Assembly (NCBI GenBank): GCA_020466095.1
Contig: CM035808.1
Span: 18,393,853 to 18,457,852 of the forward strand
Origin: Chlorops oryzae
Lineage: Eukaryota; Arthropoda; Insecta; Diptera; Chloropidae
Length of the DNA: 64,000 bases
Direction of reading: 5' to 3'
Made by a program: the position numbers and the translations under genes. The notes under the pieces were generated by a model that was not told the origin of the DNA, made no database searches, and saw nothing but the letters and a program-made list of their open reading frames with translations. This document shows positions 34,660-46,897 of the stretch, piece after piece (position 1 is the first letter of the stretch; the number at the start of each line of letters is the position of its first letter).

Positions 34660-34691
<32 letters not shown>

Positions 34692-34722
34692 CTCTCTCTC
34701 CCCTCTCTCACCCCCCCCCTCT

Positions 34723-34812
<90 letters not shown>

Positions 34813-34845
34813 GTCACACTCACTCTCCTCTCTCCCCATCGTCTG
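34378..34845 (+). repeat. (CT)n microsatellite with a TTTCACTCTCTCTCTC minisatellite
   Basis: About 470 bases of almost pure CT dinucleotides on the plus strand, with a 15-16 base sub-repeat TTTCACTCTCTCTCTC at ~34407-34505 and two TATATATA islands at ~34600-34700. Long frames through it (Ser/Leu or Arg/Glu) are low-complexity artefacts. Confidence 0.95.
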
Positions 34846-34916
34846 ATTGCCCTGCAAAATTAACAAAAGTGAAGTTCCAGAGAACCAGGAATAGCTGAAA
34901 GTACAACTTTCCTGAT

Positions 34917-35363
34917 TCACAACAAATTTTGTTTCTTGACATTCTGTTCTTGGTATTCGGTCCATCGCACCAATTGCAATAGTTGGATGTGCATCAATGT
35001 CCGGTTGATATTCGAACGCAATTGCAATTTCGAATGAAATTTAAATCGCGATTCAAAATTTCTGTATCGCAATCCAAAATCATATGAAATTTCTGGAAAA
35101 AGTGTTGTTGGACTATTACCATTGATTTGCTGGCTCGCTCTGCTCTTCAGCCTCCGTTTTCGCGACGCGCTTCTTATTTTATTTTGTTGCAGGCGGTAAT
35201 TACGCTTTTCTTGGGACTCTTGCCTTCGCTTTTTTGCTGTTCTGATTCGTTGAGCTGCATTTCTCGCTGCAATTTGTTCTTCCGATTCTTGAGCTCTCCT
35301 AAGCCGCATCCTCCGTGCATTTTTGCTACTCGCATTATGAAGGTTCGATTTTTTCCGCGGCAT
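34917..35363 (-). pseudogene. Arg/Glu-rich ORF resembling a transposon N-terminal region
   Basis: This 148-residue frame opens MPRKKSNLHN and then has a register of R, E and Q residues (RRMRLRRAQESEEQIAARNA, RIRTAKKRRQESQEKRN). Such R..ES.EQR..R patterns often precede the Rep/helicase part of Helitron-type ORFs, but no replication-initiator or helicase motif follows, only (CT)n. I treat it as a truncated transposon fragment. A DNA-binding host protein is less likely. Confidence 0.4.
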
Positions 35364-35675
35364 TATACTGAAATATTAATGAATAAGCTTATTAACATAC
35401 ATGTCTCATATGTATTTGAAAAATGCCAAGAATATAATAGGTCTGTTTCCGTGCAAGAAACTGCCGAATTTTTTTGAAAACTATATGAAAATTGGGCAAA
35501 ATTGGGTAGTTTCGTGCAGACGACCTCAAACAGAAAGTACATGGAATACCATTTAAAGAAACTTGGTATTCCGCAAGAACAAATAAGACGCTCTCAGATG
35601 CTAGAACAAAAATGATTATACAAGATCAAAGCCAAAAAAAAAAGAAAAATTTGCGTCATTTTTGACAACTCTTAT

Positions 35676-36193
35676 GGACTATACTCAGATATGCAGTAAG
35701 TAAAGTGTCCATAAAAAAACATGCAAGAAAAATAAAAAAATACTTCGAAGTAAATTTTTTTATTTCGATACGCCTAGCGGGCAAGTAATTGAAGAGTATT
35801 AGAAGGACAGGGTTGAAAGCGACTTTTTAAATATGGAGACACAAATACATTCACTCTTTTTAAATTCTTCAAAGTATGCCAAAAATTTTGCAAAATCGGT
35901 GTACTTGTTTATTCTTAAAAATTAACAAAGAGTATAGATATATTAATATATTAGATATATTAATATATTAATATATTAATCTATACTCTTTGAAATTAAC
36001 TGCAATCAGCTGTTCTGGCATTTACTTTGTATAAAATTTCACACGTTCTTATTTCTGGGTAAGTACAGCTCGAAAGTTCGGATGTAACCCTCTGCTTTTT
36101 ATACGCGAAAGTGAAGAATTTACTTCGAAGCAATTTCCGACTATTTGTTTTCGTGTGGGCACTTTACTGACTGCATATTTTAGTATAGGCATT
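35676..36193. mobile_element. Relative of the 51938 MITE (GCCTATACTGAGATATGCAGTAA type)
   Basis: The left end, ACTATACTCAGATATGCAGTAA then GTAAAGTG, and the right end, CACTTTACTGACTGCATATT then TTAGTATAGGC, are inverted and match the family at 51938-52323. The centre contains an AT palindrome (35928-35990: AAAGAGTATAGAT ... ATCTATACTCTTT). Confidence 0.6.
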
Positions 36194-36245
36194 AATTGAC
36201 GAATTATTAGCCAATCTAAGCTAGTACCACTAATCAAATAATATA

Positions 36246-36655
36246 TAGATGTCTCACGCCGAACAAAAATTTGGTCGCTAGCGATACTGAGCTCTGGCTC
36301 CCAGCGAAAGAAATCTAGCAATCGGAAAAATTCGGGTTTTATACTTTTGCATTCGCGAAGCACCAGAAACGATTCAGTATGAAACTGAATTCGAAACAGT
36401 GCTGAGCTATGTCCTTTTGCCTTTTTTTTATTTTTTGTTGTTTTTGTTGCGACGTTATACATATGTATGTATTTGTGTATGAATCTGTTCATGCTAGAAA
36501 CCAAAAATTTGAAAATTTCAATTTGGGCTTCATGCGTATATGAGAAATTTTGAAGTTGCCCTGCAGTAAATGTACTCGTCACCAGGTACTAGTAACCAAC
36601 TGTACCCGTGCCATTATATTCCCCTCTTGATATTTTGTATGATCGTATTTGCGAG
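36246..36655 (-). repeat. Inverted repeat arm A (mirror of 37045-39395)
   Basis: Read on the minus strand, this arm matches the plus-strand text of 37045-37168, 37751-37834 and 39159-39395 almost base for base (for example GACGAGTACATTTACTGCAGG and GCCAGAGCTCAGTATCGC). It is therefore the uninterrupted copy and shows where the other arm was invaded. The long minus frame through it (RECKSIKPEFFRLLDFFRWE) has no known match. Confidence 0.85.
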
Positions 36656-36739
36656 AAGACATCAGTTGATGCTGAAACTGGTTATGCAATAGAGACAACG
36701 AGTCCAATTAAAATAACAATTACTTGTACACTTGCTTAA

Positions 36740-36850
36740 GTATGAAGAAGACGGCTTTGTGGCATAGTGGATAGTGTGTGCACTCATTACCCATAGGTTC
36801 GAGTTCGAATCCCCGCGCAGGCGAGAAAAAGAAGGGGAAAATTTAATATT
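36740..36850 (+). repeat. tRNA-derived SINE-like block between the inverted arms
   Basis: Box A TGGCATAGTGG at 36760-36770 and box B GGTTCGAGTTC at 36796-36806, followed by GAATCCCCGCGCAGGCG. Both boxes match Pol III consensus well. The acceptor arm does not clearly close, so a SINE or tRNA relic is favoured over a functional tRNA. Confidence 0.5.
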
Positions 36851-37168
36851 CAACCAAGCAAATTTTTTAAAAGAACAAAGTGTTCTACGCTTAAAGATAA
36901 GAAAACAATTTACGTGACTTTTAAAAATTCCTGCAATTTAGACTTCGAAACCTTTTTTATAATTGTTCGCGAAAAATTTTTTTCAAAGCCGTTAGTTTTT
37001 TTATATATTAACTACTAAATACTAACAGTAAAAAATATTTATGCTCTCGCATATACATTCGCTCATACAAAATATCAAGAGGAGAATGTAGTGGTACGGG
37101 TACAGTTGGTCACTAGCACCTGGTGACGAGTACATTTACTGCAGGGCAACTTCAAAATTTCTCATATA

Positions 37169-37750
37169 AGGCTGGTCTCCAGTTCGGTAAGGAATGTCAG
37201 CAGAAATTTTCTATTTTTTTTCTCCGAGGAAAAAAGGTAGTACTACAGAACTTTTTAGTGCAACAGAGGCAATCTGTCATATGTCACATGTGTCAAAAAA
37301 GTGAAACGAAACACAGAAATTAAAAAGGCGCGATTATAAACGTTCAGAATAAAAAGCGCGCAAATTCTTCTACTCTCTTTAACAAGCGATATTAATTCGC
37401 GTTTATTCTCGTTTGAGAAATTTATTAAGCGTTTTTGGCTTTTTTTGGGGTTTTTCTCCATGTTTTTTGAAAAAACCCGAAAAATGGATGCACTATTTCT
37501 ATACAATCACAACTGACCTACCTCACTTTTCAAAATTTCTTCAAGAAACAATTCATTTGCAATTATTTCTGCTGATAGCCTGGGTTACCGTGCACATTTT
37601 ATGTCAAAAAAACGTATTAAAATATGTACTACTTTTTTGCCGAACTGGGGACTGCATGCAGAAAATTTCTTGAAGAAATATTTCTTAAGCATTTCTTTGG
37701 CTTTTTTTTATATGGAGTTTCTCATTCCTTGGGGAACTGGAGACCAGCCT
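37169..37750. mobile_element. TIR element in arm B, ends AGGCTGGTCTCCAGTTC, TSD ATA
   Basis: AGGCTGGTCTCCAGTTC and its complement are the ends of a 582 bp insertion. Comparison with the empty site in arm A (CTCATATACGCATG) shows a precise 3-bp duplication, ATA (37166-37168 and 37751-37753). A 3-bp duplication is typical of PIF/Harbinger or CACTA-type transposases. The interior has no transposase. Confidence 0.85.
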
Positions 37751-37834
37751 ATACGCATGAAGCCCAAATTGAAATTTTCAAATTTTTGGTTTCTAGCATG
37801 AACAGATTCATACACAAATACATACATATGTATA

Positions 37835-39158
37835 TTTTTAATTCAATTCATTTATTTCAGTCAATAAGGTCAAAAACCTTTTTCAGACTACGCAAAAAAC
37901 TTAAATATTAAAGTAATATAAATAAAAAAAATATATAGTATAATACAATAGAAGTAACAACCAGTTATAGGACTAGGGCATAAGGATTAACAGGGAAAAA
38001 TTTCGAATTTCATTCTACGCAATATATTAAGATTGATTTCAGTTTGACTTTACTTAAACAAAAATCAACGGCATCATTTGGGAGAATGGAGTTAAAGAGT
38101 ATTAGGCTTCTGTTAATGGGTGAATTCACCGCGTAGTTCGATCTCCTCGGATAGATGTAGAAGTAATAGGTCTGTTCCCGTACTCCACGAAACTGCCCAA
38201 AAAATGCCCATTTTTTTGAAAACTGTATGAAAATTTGGCAAAGTTGGGCAGTTTTGGGCTGTTCCGTGCAGTACGGGAACAGACCTAATCAGTATGCCTT
38301 AGTGACCTTAAGGGAACATTGAAGTTGATAAGATTCAATAGAGCAGGGCAGTCGATACGTCCACTGATTACATCGGCGATAAATAACAATGAAATAAATT
38401 TCCTTCTTAGCTCGAGAGACTTAAGGTCGATCAGCAAACATCGAACCCTATATGCAGGTAATTGATCGCCAAAATTTAGCGATCTTAGTGCAAAGCGTGT
38501 GAAAGTTTTCTGCACGCGTTCAATTCTGTTGGAGTGGAAAACGTAAAAAGGATTCCAGACAATTGAGGCATATTCTAGTCTAGACCTTATTAATGCGATA
38601 TATAATGATTTAAACGTGTATGGATCTGAAAAATTGAGACTATTCCTACGAACGAAAGCAAGTAAGGAATAACATTTAGGCAAGATATAATTTAGGTGAT
38701 TGATGAAAGTGAATCTTTAGTCAAAAACTACCCCCAAGTCTTTTATAACCTCCACCTTACTCAGCATACAATTACCTAGCTGGTAGGAGGAGACAATAGG
38801 ACTATATGACTTTGTAAATGAGACAAAAGCACATTTCTTTATATTTAAAAAGAGATGGTTTCGTTCACAAAATTCCATTATGGAGTTTATGTCTGATTGC
38901 ACTAACCAACAGTCATTTATATGACGTATTTTGCGGAATAATTTTAGATCATCAGCGAATAATAAGCATTCACAATGTTTAATGACATTAGTGATATCAT
39001 TAATGAAGATAGTAAAAAGGAGCGGACCCAGTATACTACCCTGAGGCACACCCGAGGTTGCTACAAAGGGTTTAGAGCGAACATTATCAATGCAAACATA
39101 ACATGTTCTGCAAGTTAGATAGGATTCTAGCCAGCAAAGAAATGCCGAGTTAAATCCA
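37835..39158 (-). pseudogene. 5'-truncated LINE reverse transcriptase with an in-frame stop
   Basis: The minus strand encodes the C-terminal half of a non-LTR retrotransposon reverse transcriptase. Visible motifs: GVPQGSILGPLLFTIFINDI, the catalytic LLFADDLKLF, and the downstream LEYASIVWNPF and RIERVQKTFTRFA of Jockey/CR1-like LINEs. A TAA at 38717-38719 breaks one otherwise continuous frame (39157 to 38285). The endonuclease and the upstream RT motifs are missing, so it is a dead 5'-truncated copy. The empty site in arm A places its borders within 1-2 bases and shows essentially no target duplication. The 3' end reads AATGAATTGAATTAAAAA. Confidence 0.9.
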
Positions 39159-39399
39159 ACGTCGCAACAAAAACAACAAAAAATAAAAAAAAAAGGCAAA
39201 AGGACATAGCTCAGCACTGTTTCGAATTCAGTTTCACACTGAATCGTTTCTGGTGCTTCGCGAATGCAAAAGTATAAAACCCGAATTTTTCCGATTGCTA
39301 GATTTCTTTCGCTGGGAGCCAGAGCTCAGTATCGCTAGCGACCAAATTTTTGTTCGGCGTGAGACATCTATATATTATTTGATTAGTGCTAGTACACAA

Positions 39400-39880
39400 A
39401 AGAATTTGACATTCCATACAAAAATGTATGGGACAATTCCTTTGCGGAATGCACAGAAATTAATTCCTTCGGCTAGTATACAAGAGTGAAAAAAGAGCGT
39501 GGAATTCGACGTTGCATTTACTTTGAAAATTGTCAACAGATGTCGCTGAAGCGAATTTCTTTCCAATTTATTCGCCGAGTTGGTTGTATTTAAATTTGCA
39601 GCTTTATGATATCTGTTAATGTGGCAATCGTTCGCGGAAATATTATTTATTCAGCCTCAATTCCGCCAATGAATTCCTTTGACTTTGTGCTTTATAGGAA
39701 AAATCTTATACCTCGCAACATTGATCAAAAGTTCATAAATTTTTTGAATTTTCAATTTGACTGCAGTTTTCATTTTCATAGTTTAATGGAGAATTCAATA
39801 TTCGGCGCACTTAAAATATTAACTGCACATATATACATATATACAAAGTTGTTCTTGAATGCGGGATTATGAGTTGAATG
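39400..39880. other. Region between repeat arm B and mxc, 3' flank of mxc
   Basis: No gene recognised. The minus strand shows AATAAATAAT near 39640-39650, ~235 bases past the mxc stop, a possible mxc polyadenylation signal. Confidence 0.45.
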
Positions 39881-39881
39881 A

Positions 39882-42800
39882 TTATTCCGCACCGTGTATA
39901 TGCGATAAAATAGATTCTATATCTTCAATTTCCAACTTATCTGTTGGATTTAGCTCTGTAGCAGAAACGTTCGCATCGATGGTTTGTTCTGATGGATCAT
40001 TTTTCGAAGAAACAGTGCTGAAAATAAAGATGTTTTTTAAACGAAAAACGGTTAAAGAGAAGAACGGAAATTGGACTTTACCTGTCGAGCGCACCGGTTT
40101 GGTTGATAGATTGCATTGGATTTTCAGATGCTTTTGCAGCGTCTGGTAGCGTTTTAGTATTATCGACTTCATCTGAGCTAAAGCTGCTCGATGAGGTAAT
40201 ACGAATTTTTCGTTTTTTTGGTATATTACGAATAGGAGGTGGTATAGAAGTAATAAAATTGTTATTTGGTACACAACTGAAGAGACAGAATTCATCACTT
40301 ATCCGCCATGTATGTGATACATTTTCATCGAATGCAACATTCATTTTGAATTTATTAAGTTGCTTGCTTATCAGTTCTGGATCGTGTTGCAGTTTAGTTG
40401 ACTTCTTCGTACGATCATCGTGTACGAATTTGAAAAAACGGTCGGTGTCTTTCTCTGTAATTGTTACGCGAACGCAATCTTCTAAGAAATCATCTTCATC
40501 ATCGCATACTGCCGCCGCCGCCGCGCCGCATTGATGGGAGCTACATCATTAGAAAGCTGCAGTTTCGAAGTCATCTGTTTTAGTTTTGGACCCGCTGAAG
40601 TATGTGTGGATTCGATTTCTAATTTTTCATTTTTCAGCTCCTTAATCGATTTGGAACTGCTCGCTTTGGTTTTCTTTGTTGCTTTGTTTTGTGGAAAATT
40701 TTTCACAGCATTTGCATGTTGTGTTTTGCGTGTTGGCCCCGCCAATGACTGCTGTTTTTTTTCACTTGTCGACGACGAATCCATCAATGTGAGCAATCGT
40801 TTATTTTCTTTTAATTTTTCTAAGACAGCTTTTTGTTGCCGTTTATTAGCCGTTGTTGTTCGCTTGGTAACTTTTGTTGGACTTTTACTCGTTTTGGTTA
40901 AGACTTTCTTCTTCGGTTGGTCTGCGTTCTTCAATCGTGGAGAAATTCGTTTCTTCTCGGCTTTTTCAGCAGCAGCAGCTACAGTGGAAAGTTTAACTTT
41001 AGCTTTTGGACTGGATTTGACCTTTGGTTCTTTACAGGGTGTTATTGAATCGTTTTGTGCTGCGCCAGATGAACTCTTGAAACCCAAGGGCGTACGGACG
41101 ATTTGCTTCGACTTTGAACTCGCACGCGAGGATGACTTCATTGCAGGAAGCGCGTCGATTTGAACACACGCGCGACGATGCACACTTGCGGCATTTGAAG
41201 CCTTCGCAGTCAGAAGCTTATTTAGTCCAGCTGTGGTTGCGCACGTGGTTGTAACTATCGGAGTTGAAATGACGGGGGATATAGATGTAGTTTCAAAAAC
41301 ATTTGACGTTGCATTATCGTCCGCATCTCTTATATGGGGACTTTCTTTAGTTTTCTCGACAATTTGAACTACTTCTGTTGTAGTTTGTTTTTTCGCTGAA
41401 AGGTTTAATGCCGCTAAAACATTGACGTGAGCCTGATTGTCCTTATCCGATTCATTATTTGTGGGTGATGATGGTGATTGTTTCGTTGCTGCTTTTTTTC
41501 TATTGCCTTGTATAGTTTTCGGCGTCACTATCGCCGCAGTGGGTCTTTTAACTTTAGCCGTAATTTTTGTTTGTTCGCTCTGCTTCAGCTTTTCTTTCAT
41601 GCGCTGACGTTTGAGTTCCAATTCTGCATTGCGCTGAGCCATTATCGTTGCATTATTTTGGCTTGGCACACATTTCTCTGCAGATTTTAGTGTCATCTTT
41701 AATTGAAGCTCCGCTTTTTGGGCTTGTTTCTTTTCGCGGCGTTAGCCAACTCCGTACTGGATATCGAACTTCACCATCGTTACCTATTAACTGTGAATTT
41801 TCGGTATCGAAAATTTCTAATGGTTTAGCGTTGTCAACTAATTTTTGCCAGTCTTCATCTTCAGTACTGCTTATGTTTGAGAGATTTTCTAAAGAAAGTG
41901 ATGCTTCCGCAGATTTTGTTATTTTCTTTTTGAACGTGGATGATTTCTTCGATCTCGATTCAGAATCCGTTTCATTTGATTCCGTCGAGCTAGACGATGA
42001 TGACGAACTTGAGGACGATGGCGATGATGACGAAGAAGATGATGAGGATGATGAAATTGCTGAGAGGGAAAGTGGATCGCAATTCTCCTCTTTTTCAGCA
42101 CATATTTCAGGTAATCCCGATGCAAGTTTATAATGTGGATTAATTGGAAGCGTTGACACTGCAGTGCCTCCAATTACTGTCTCTCCAACTTCAACAGTAA
42201 ACGATTTAACACGTTTTAATACAATAGGTGCGACTTTTAATGTCTCAACAGGGATTTCTACGCAAATTTCAGCATCAGTCGCAATTTCATTTATGGCACC
42301 CGCTATGTCATGCGTTGGTGTCATATTCCCAACTTGTTCTTGCTTGCTACGCTGTTTTTGTGCAGACGAATCCCGCAGCAATTTTATCAATGTTACGATC
42401 AAGATCCTCTGATTCGTCTGGTCGATAGTATGAACCGCCAGAAGAATACTCGGTGGTAGCTACACTGCGTGGCGTTGTAGCATCTTTGGCAACAAGCGGC
42501 GTAAATCGTATTCCAGGTGTTATTGCATTTAATAATGGAGTCCCTAATTCACTCTTAGTAAGCGACCCAAAAAGGTAGGATGTTGATTCCAGTATATCCT
42601 CCTGTATTTTAAACTTCGACATTGGTGTATCCAATGTAGGCATAAATACACCTGGCGTTGGAGGAACATTGCTTCCCGTTGTAGACATGACGTTATCTTT
42701 GAAAGGTGTTTCGAGTAGATAACCAATATTGGCAGTGCGTTTTTCAGCTTCCGAAACGGTGTCGATTGGTTTCGGCGGTGCCAACATTGGGTCTTTAGTT

Positions 42801-45800
42801 TTACAAGCCATAGCTTGATTATCTACAATCTTTGGACTGACGTTTGGTTCCTTTGGAGAATCGTTCTTTTTTGACAATTCCAATGATACACTTTTCTGTA
42901 TTCCTTCTTCGAATGATTTTTCTGCAGAATCATTCAATTTTTCCACTGATTCTGCTGGTTCTACTGCTAATGCTAGTGCTGCTGCTTCTTGTGCTACCAC
43001 CAAAGATACATCTTTTTTACGTAACTTTTTGCTCGTTGCACGAACACGTTTTGGTCGAGCTTTCCGTTTCGTTATTGACTCAGCAATATCGATTCTTTTT
43101 GCGTTTATGGCGCGCAAACGAGCATCTAAATCACTATTGGTACCGCTACGCATTTTATTCCAATCTTCGATAGTAATCGTCGTTTCAGTTCTAGATTTTA
43201 ATTTGCTTACTTGATTTGTTTCGGGATTTTCGTTTTCATTTTCGTTCTCGTTCTTTTTTTCTGTCGTTACTCCTTTAACTATCTGACTGGGAATTTCGTT
43301 GTTAGAGTTTTTAGGTAAAGTTTTCATACTTTCTTCTTGGTTCTCCTCATTCGATGATTTCGATAGCTGACGTTTGCAACGCCTGACAGCCGATTTTCGA
43401 TATTGTTTGCGTTTCGGTGTGCTATCAGAAGTTGAGCTCGTTTTCGACTTGACCCCTTGCACTGAAATGCAGGAACATTTCTCCAACAAAGAAAGTTCTG
43501 TTTTGATAACCGTTTGATTGGTGCCTTCTTCACCAGCAAATAGTGGCGGCACGCTAGAGCAACTGTTGCTGCTTTCATTAGCAGCAATACAATTTGCAGC
43601 AAGTTGTGGTAGTATTTCAACATTTCTTATAATTGGTTTCTCTAATGGGTTACATTCACTAGCATTGAGCTTGGCCTCATCTTCTTCCAAAACATCTGCG
43701 ATGTCCCTCGTACGACTGCAAGGCATTTGACGTCTTGTGGAGAGCGGTGTAGCGCCCGAGCGTGTCATTGCAGTGCTACTGTTTATCGGTGAAAATGATA
43801 AGGTTCTTACATGGGATGCTCGTTTTCGCGGTGTTGAAAGACTTTTTGATATTTTTGTGTTGGTGATTCCACTCGTCGAAGGCGTTGCACCTTCGAGTGA
43901 TTGAGATTGCTCTACTGGTTGAGCTAAAATGTTAGGTGGTTTGGGGGCAATACTTTTTTTCGTTAACTGAATCGGTTTTAAAGACTTTTCGGAAGTGGTA
44001 GCTTCAGTTCGCTTTGTTCCTATTACATTCGCTGTGTCCGCTGTGACGGGAACGTTGCTGGGCAATATGACTGGTGTGGTTATGACATTCGTTGGTATGA
44101 CTGCCTCATTACTATTGACAAACGGTAAAGTGCCATCATTAATTAAATAAAGTGGGAAAGATAGCTGACCAGTGCTGACGTCGAAAAACACCTGATCGTC
44201 CTGGGTTGTTGCTTCCGGCGCGCTGTTTAGATGATTGAGAATTTGTTCACAAGTGGTATTTCCAATTGAAAGTGCCGATTGTTCTGCTTGCGTCGTTGGT
44301 TTTTGAGTGCTATCGTTGGGATTCATTACGATAAGTTTGGATATAGAAAAGCTCGGGTCCATGAACACACTGAAAGAGTTATTGTTTGGCTGAACTAGAT
44401 GGCCATTGTTGAATTGTTCAACATTCCCAGAAGCAGCAACGGCATGTCTTAACACAAGGGGGGTGCGTGGTTGTATAGCTTGTGCCGATGTAGTTGAAAC
44501 GGTTGAAGCTTGCCCTGTACCAGTTGGAACACTTGAAGCAGGTGGTGCTACAGTAAAAACTGTACTACTTAAATTGCTCGTGGGTTTCGAGCCGACATTA
44601 CTGCAGTTAAATGTTAATGATTGTCCTCTCGCAAGTGTTGATGTTGGTTCAATTGAATCAGCTGCGTTATCTCCTGCATTTGGCGCTGAAAACACACAAT
44701 GAAATTAAAATTGGAACTATTTAATAATTTAAATAAATATATTTCATACTCACTTCCGACCACCTCCTGAATAATGGCATCAAAGGTTGGATCTTTTTCA
44801 GTTGCCTCCAAAATACTTCGAACCATTTCATCTAAAAGTTGATTTGACGTTATAACTTGTTGTGGATCATCTGCTACGACTTTAGTTACGCCCTCAGTGT
44901 TTTCTTCTGGAGCTACTTTCGCATTCGATTGATCATTGCTGTGAAGCACCTGATTTATATTGTCCACCAACTTCTTTTGGAAATCTTTATTATCTAGTAT
45001 GGCTTGGGTGAACTCCGGCAGTGCTTTTGCAACAATTCTTTTTGTAAGTTTATTACGTGGTGTTGACTCATTTTTTGGTTTCTCCAGTTTTGACAGATCG
45101 GTTTCTGGAATGGTATTATCTTCGATGGACGTATCTTCCTCCTCTTGTCCTACGCTACCACTTGATTCAAATTTCTTTTTGAAATTTTTATTTCTTGAAT
45201 TCAGAAAACAAAATGGTTGTGAAACACGACGTTTCTTATGCGTTGGACGCACTGACACACTCCATTCGGATGATGAGCTCTTTCGTCTGAGTTTATTATA
45301 AAAAAAAAAAAAAATTGATTGAATTTATGAACTGAAGACCTTGTAGAATCTTTAGAAACCTTTTTCGCTTAGTTATTGTACACTTTTTTGATGAACTCTC
45401 CTTGTACGATTCAAAACTTTCACTGGTATCTATTGCTGAAGAATTTGTTGCTTTTCCAGACTCTTCGAATACCCTTTGGCGATTAGGATCTCTGTCCACT
45501 TTTAGAATTTCATTGATCTTCTCTGACAATGAGCGCTCTTGCAATTTCACTTTATCAGTCTCCGCTAGCCTCCCGATGTATTTGTTGACTATCAATTATA
45601 TAGAATCGAATTCAGAATTTGTTTTCTTTATATATAAATTATAAATTAACTTACCGGCTCTTATTATTTTCACATACTCACAAATGACTTCTTCCAATGA
45701 AGGGAAGAAACTATATCCATAGAAACCTTTTTTATAAGCATTTAACTCTTGACTCAAATATGGTGATGATTTACAAAATAGTTTAGCGACTGACTTAAGG

Positions 45801-45918
45801 TGTTGATCTTTTAAGTATTCTATAGAAAACACATTATTTTATTGTTTCATCCTCTTAACACTTAATACTTACGTAGAACTAAACGGGCTATATCCGAACG
45901 GAAAACTACGGTCTCCAT
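39882..45918 (-). CDS. mxc: mxc (multi sex combs), NPAT orthologue, with three frameshifts
   Basis: Scaffold of the histone locus body that drives replication-dependent histone gene transcription. Exons (minus): 45918-45873, 45819-45655, 45588-45360, 45286-44754, 44685-40082, 40017-39882; phases agree throughout. The N-terminus carries a LisH motif (SDIARLVLQYLKDQHLKSVA), the region NPAT uses for self-interaction. The central part is long, Ser/Thr/Pro-rich and disordered, with basic patches (RPKRVRATSKKLRKK), a NENENENE run and a long Ser tract. The C-terminus ends LEIEDIESILSHIHGAE. Total about 1,900 residues, comparable with fly Mxc. The large exon has single-base indels near 42372 (GGG run), near 41727 (GAAACAAG) and in the GCG repeat at 40511-40530; coding quality resumes at once after each. 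These are most likely sequencing or assembly errors. The exon 3 donor (AAG|GTTTCT) is weak. Confidence 0.9.
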
Positions 45919-46199
45919 TTTAATACACTTGCATTTCTTAAATTGAATGATGAATTACTATAATCCTGCGAATTCCCGAAGAAATCTTTAATCTTATAAA
46001 GCTCAGTGTTGACAGTTCTAAGATCAGCTGAACGCGGCGAAAACTTATGACTGACTTCAATTGCTTGAAAGTACTCCTGTATCTGTTTATTTCAAACAAT
46101 TCAAATACTGGAGTATTACTTTAAATGCTAAATTCTCCGGTTTTACTCAGAATAGTTAAAAACTCTTTCGGTTTCGGCTTCTAATGCTCAATACACAAT

Positions 46200-46895
46200 G
46201 GCGCGAAACAAAAACAAAACAAGCTATATTCGAGTAGTGATGTCGAAATCGGAAAGTACCCAAAATTATTGATTGAGTTGTTTTGAAAAACTTTAATACA
46301 ATCATTTATATGGGGGAGAACATATAAAAATGCAACAAAGTTGCGGCAAATTAAAGTATGATGTATAGAGAAACACGCAAGAAATTTTCATGCATTTACC
46401 TTTTGGCAGTAATGATTCTATGTCTCTTTCTTTCTCTCCCACATAAAGACTACTGTAGAAATAATGTTCCTACGGTCCGAGCCGAGTAAGATTGTGATAT
46501 TTATCGTGATTCAACGAAAAATAGCAATTCTTCATTTTTTTTTTAGGTTTCAGGCGGCCGGAAAATCATTTTTTACCACATTTAAGGTACTAAACACATA
46601 GAAGCTGGAGTAACTCATGGAATTTCTCCAATGTCTAAATATTTAAGCTCGAGAAATTGTGTACAAATTATTTCTTCATCAAATGTGCCAAGTACATAAT
46701 GGAATTCCAGAATCAGAAGTATGCAACATTTGAAAACATCCCATTTGAATGCATGAGAGAGAAAGAGAAGCACAGATTGTTCCGGAAACAACCAACCGTC
46801 TCTTTTCTTCGCACGTCTTTCTCTAATTACTTAAGTGTTTCAAAACACTTGTTCGTGTGTCAGACTCTGCAGGAAATCAGGTTACGTTACTTACC
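46200..46895. other. mxc upstream region
   Basis: No gene recognised. Directly upstream of the mxc ATG the DNA is AT-rich. The promoter must lie between here and Larp7, but no core motif could be assigned. Confidence 0.4.
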
Positions 46896-46897
46896 GT

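Larger units (their letters stand above)
37045..39395 (+). repeat. Inverted repeat arm B, interrupted by two insertions
   Basis: Same sequence as 36246-36655 in the opposite orientation, split by a TIR element (37169-37750) and a LINE fragment (37835-39158). Homology with arm A ends near 39390. The two arms with the 390-base spacer form a foldback-like structure. Confidence 0.8.

Noticed and set aside
34184..34863. Long open frames (over 200 codons) of Ser/Leu/Tyr through the CT repeat
   Set aside because: They exist only because CT repeats lack stop codons; composition is pure microsatellite and all frames are open equally.
34840..36000. CRISPR-like or satellite array
   Set aside because: No evenly spaced repeats with unique spacers; only simple-sequence DNA and an AT palindrome.
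36049..36582. 177-codon minus frame (RECKSIKPEFFRLLDFFRWE) as a gene
   Set aside because: It is the repeat arm A; the same sequence in arm B is interrupted by insertions, and no family resemblance is evident.
40531..42133. Long plus-strand frames of 210 and 161 codons opposite mxc
   Set aside because: They mirror the mxc coding strand in a codon-biased region; the minus-strand protein has splice-consistent structure and the NPAT-type LisH start.
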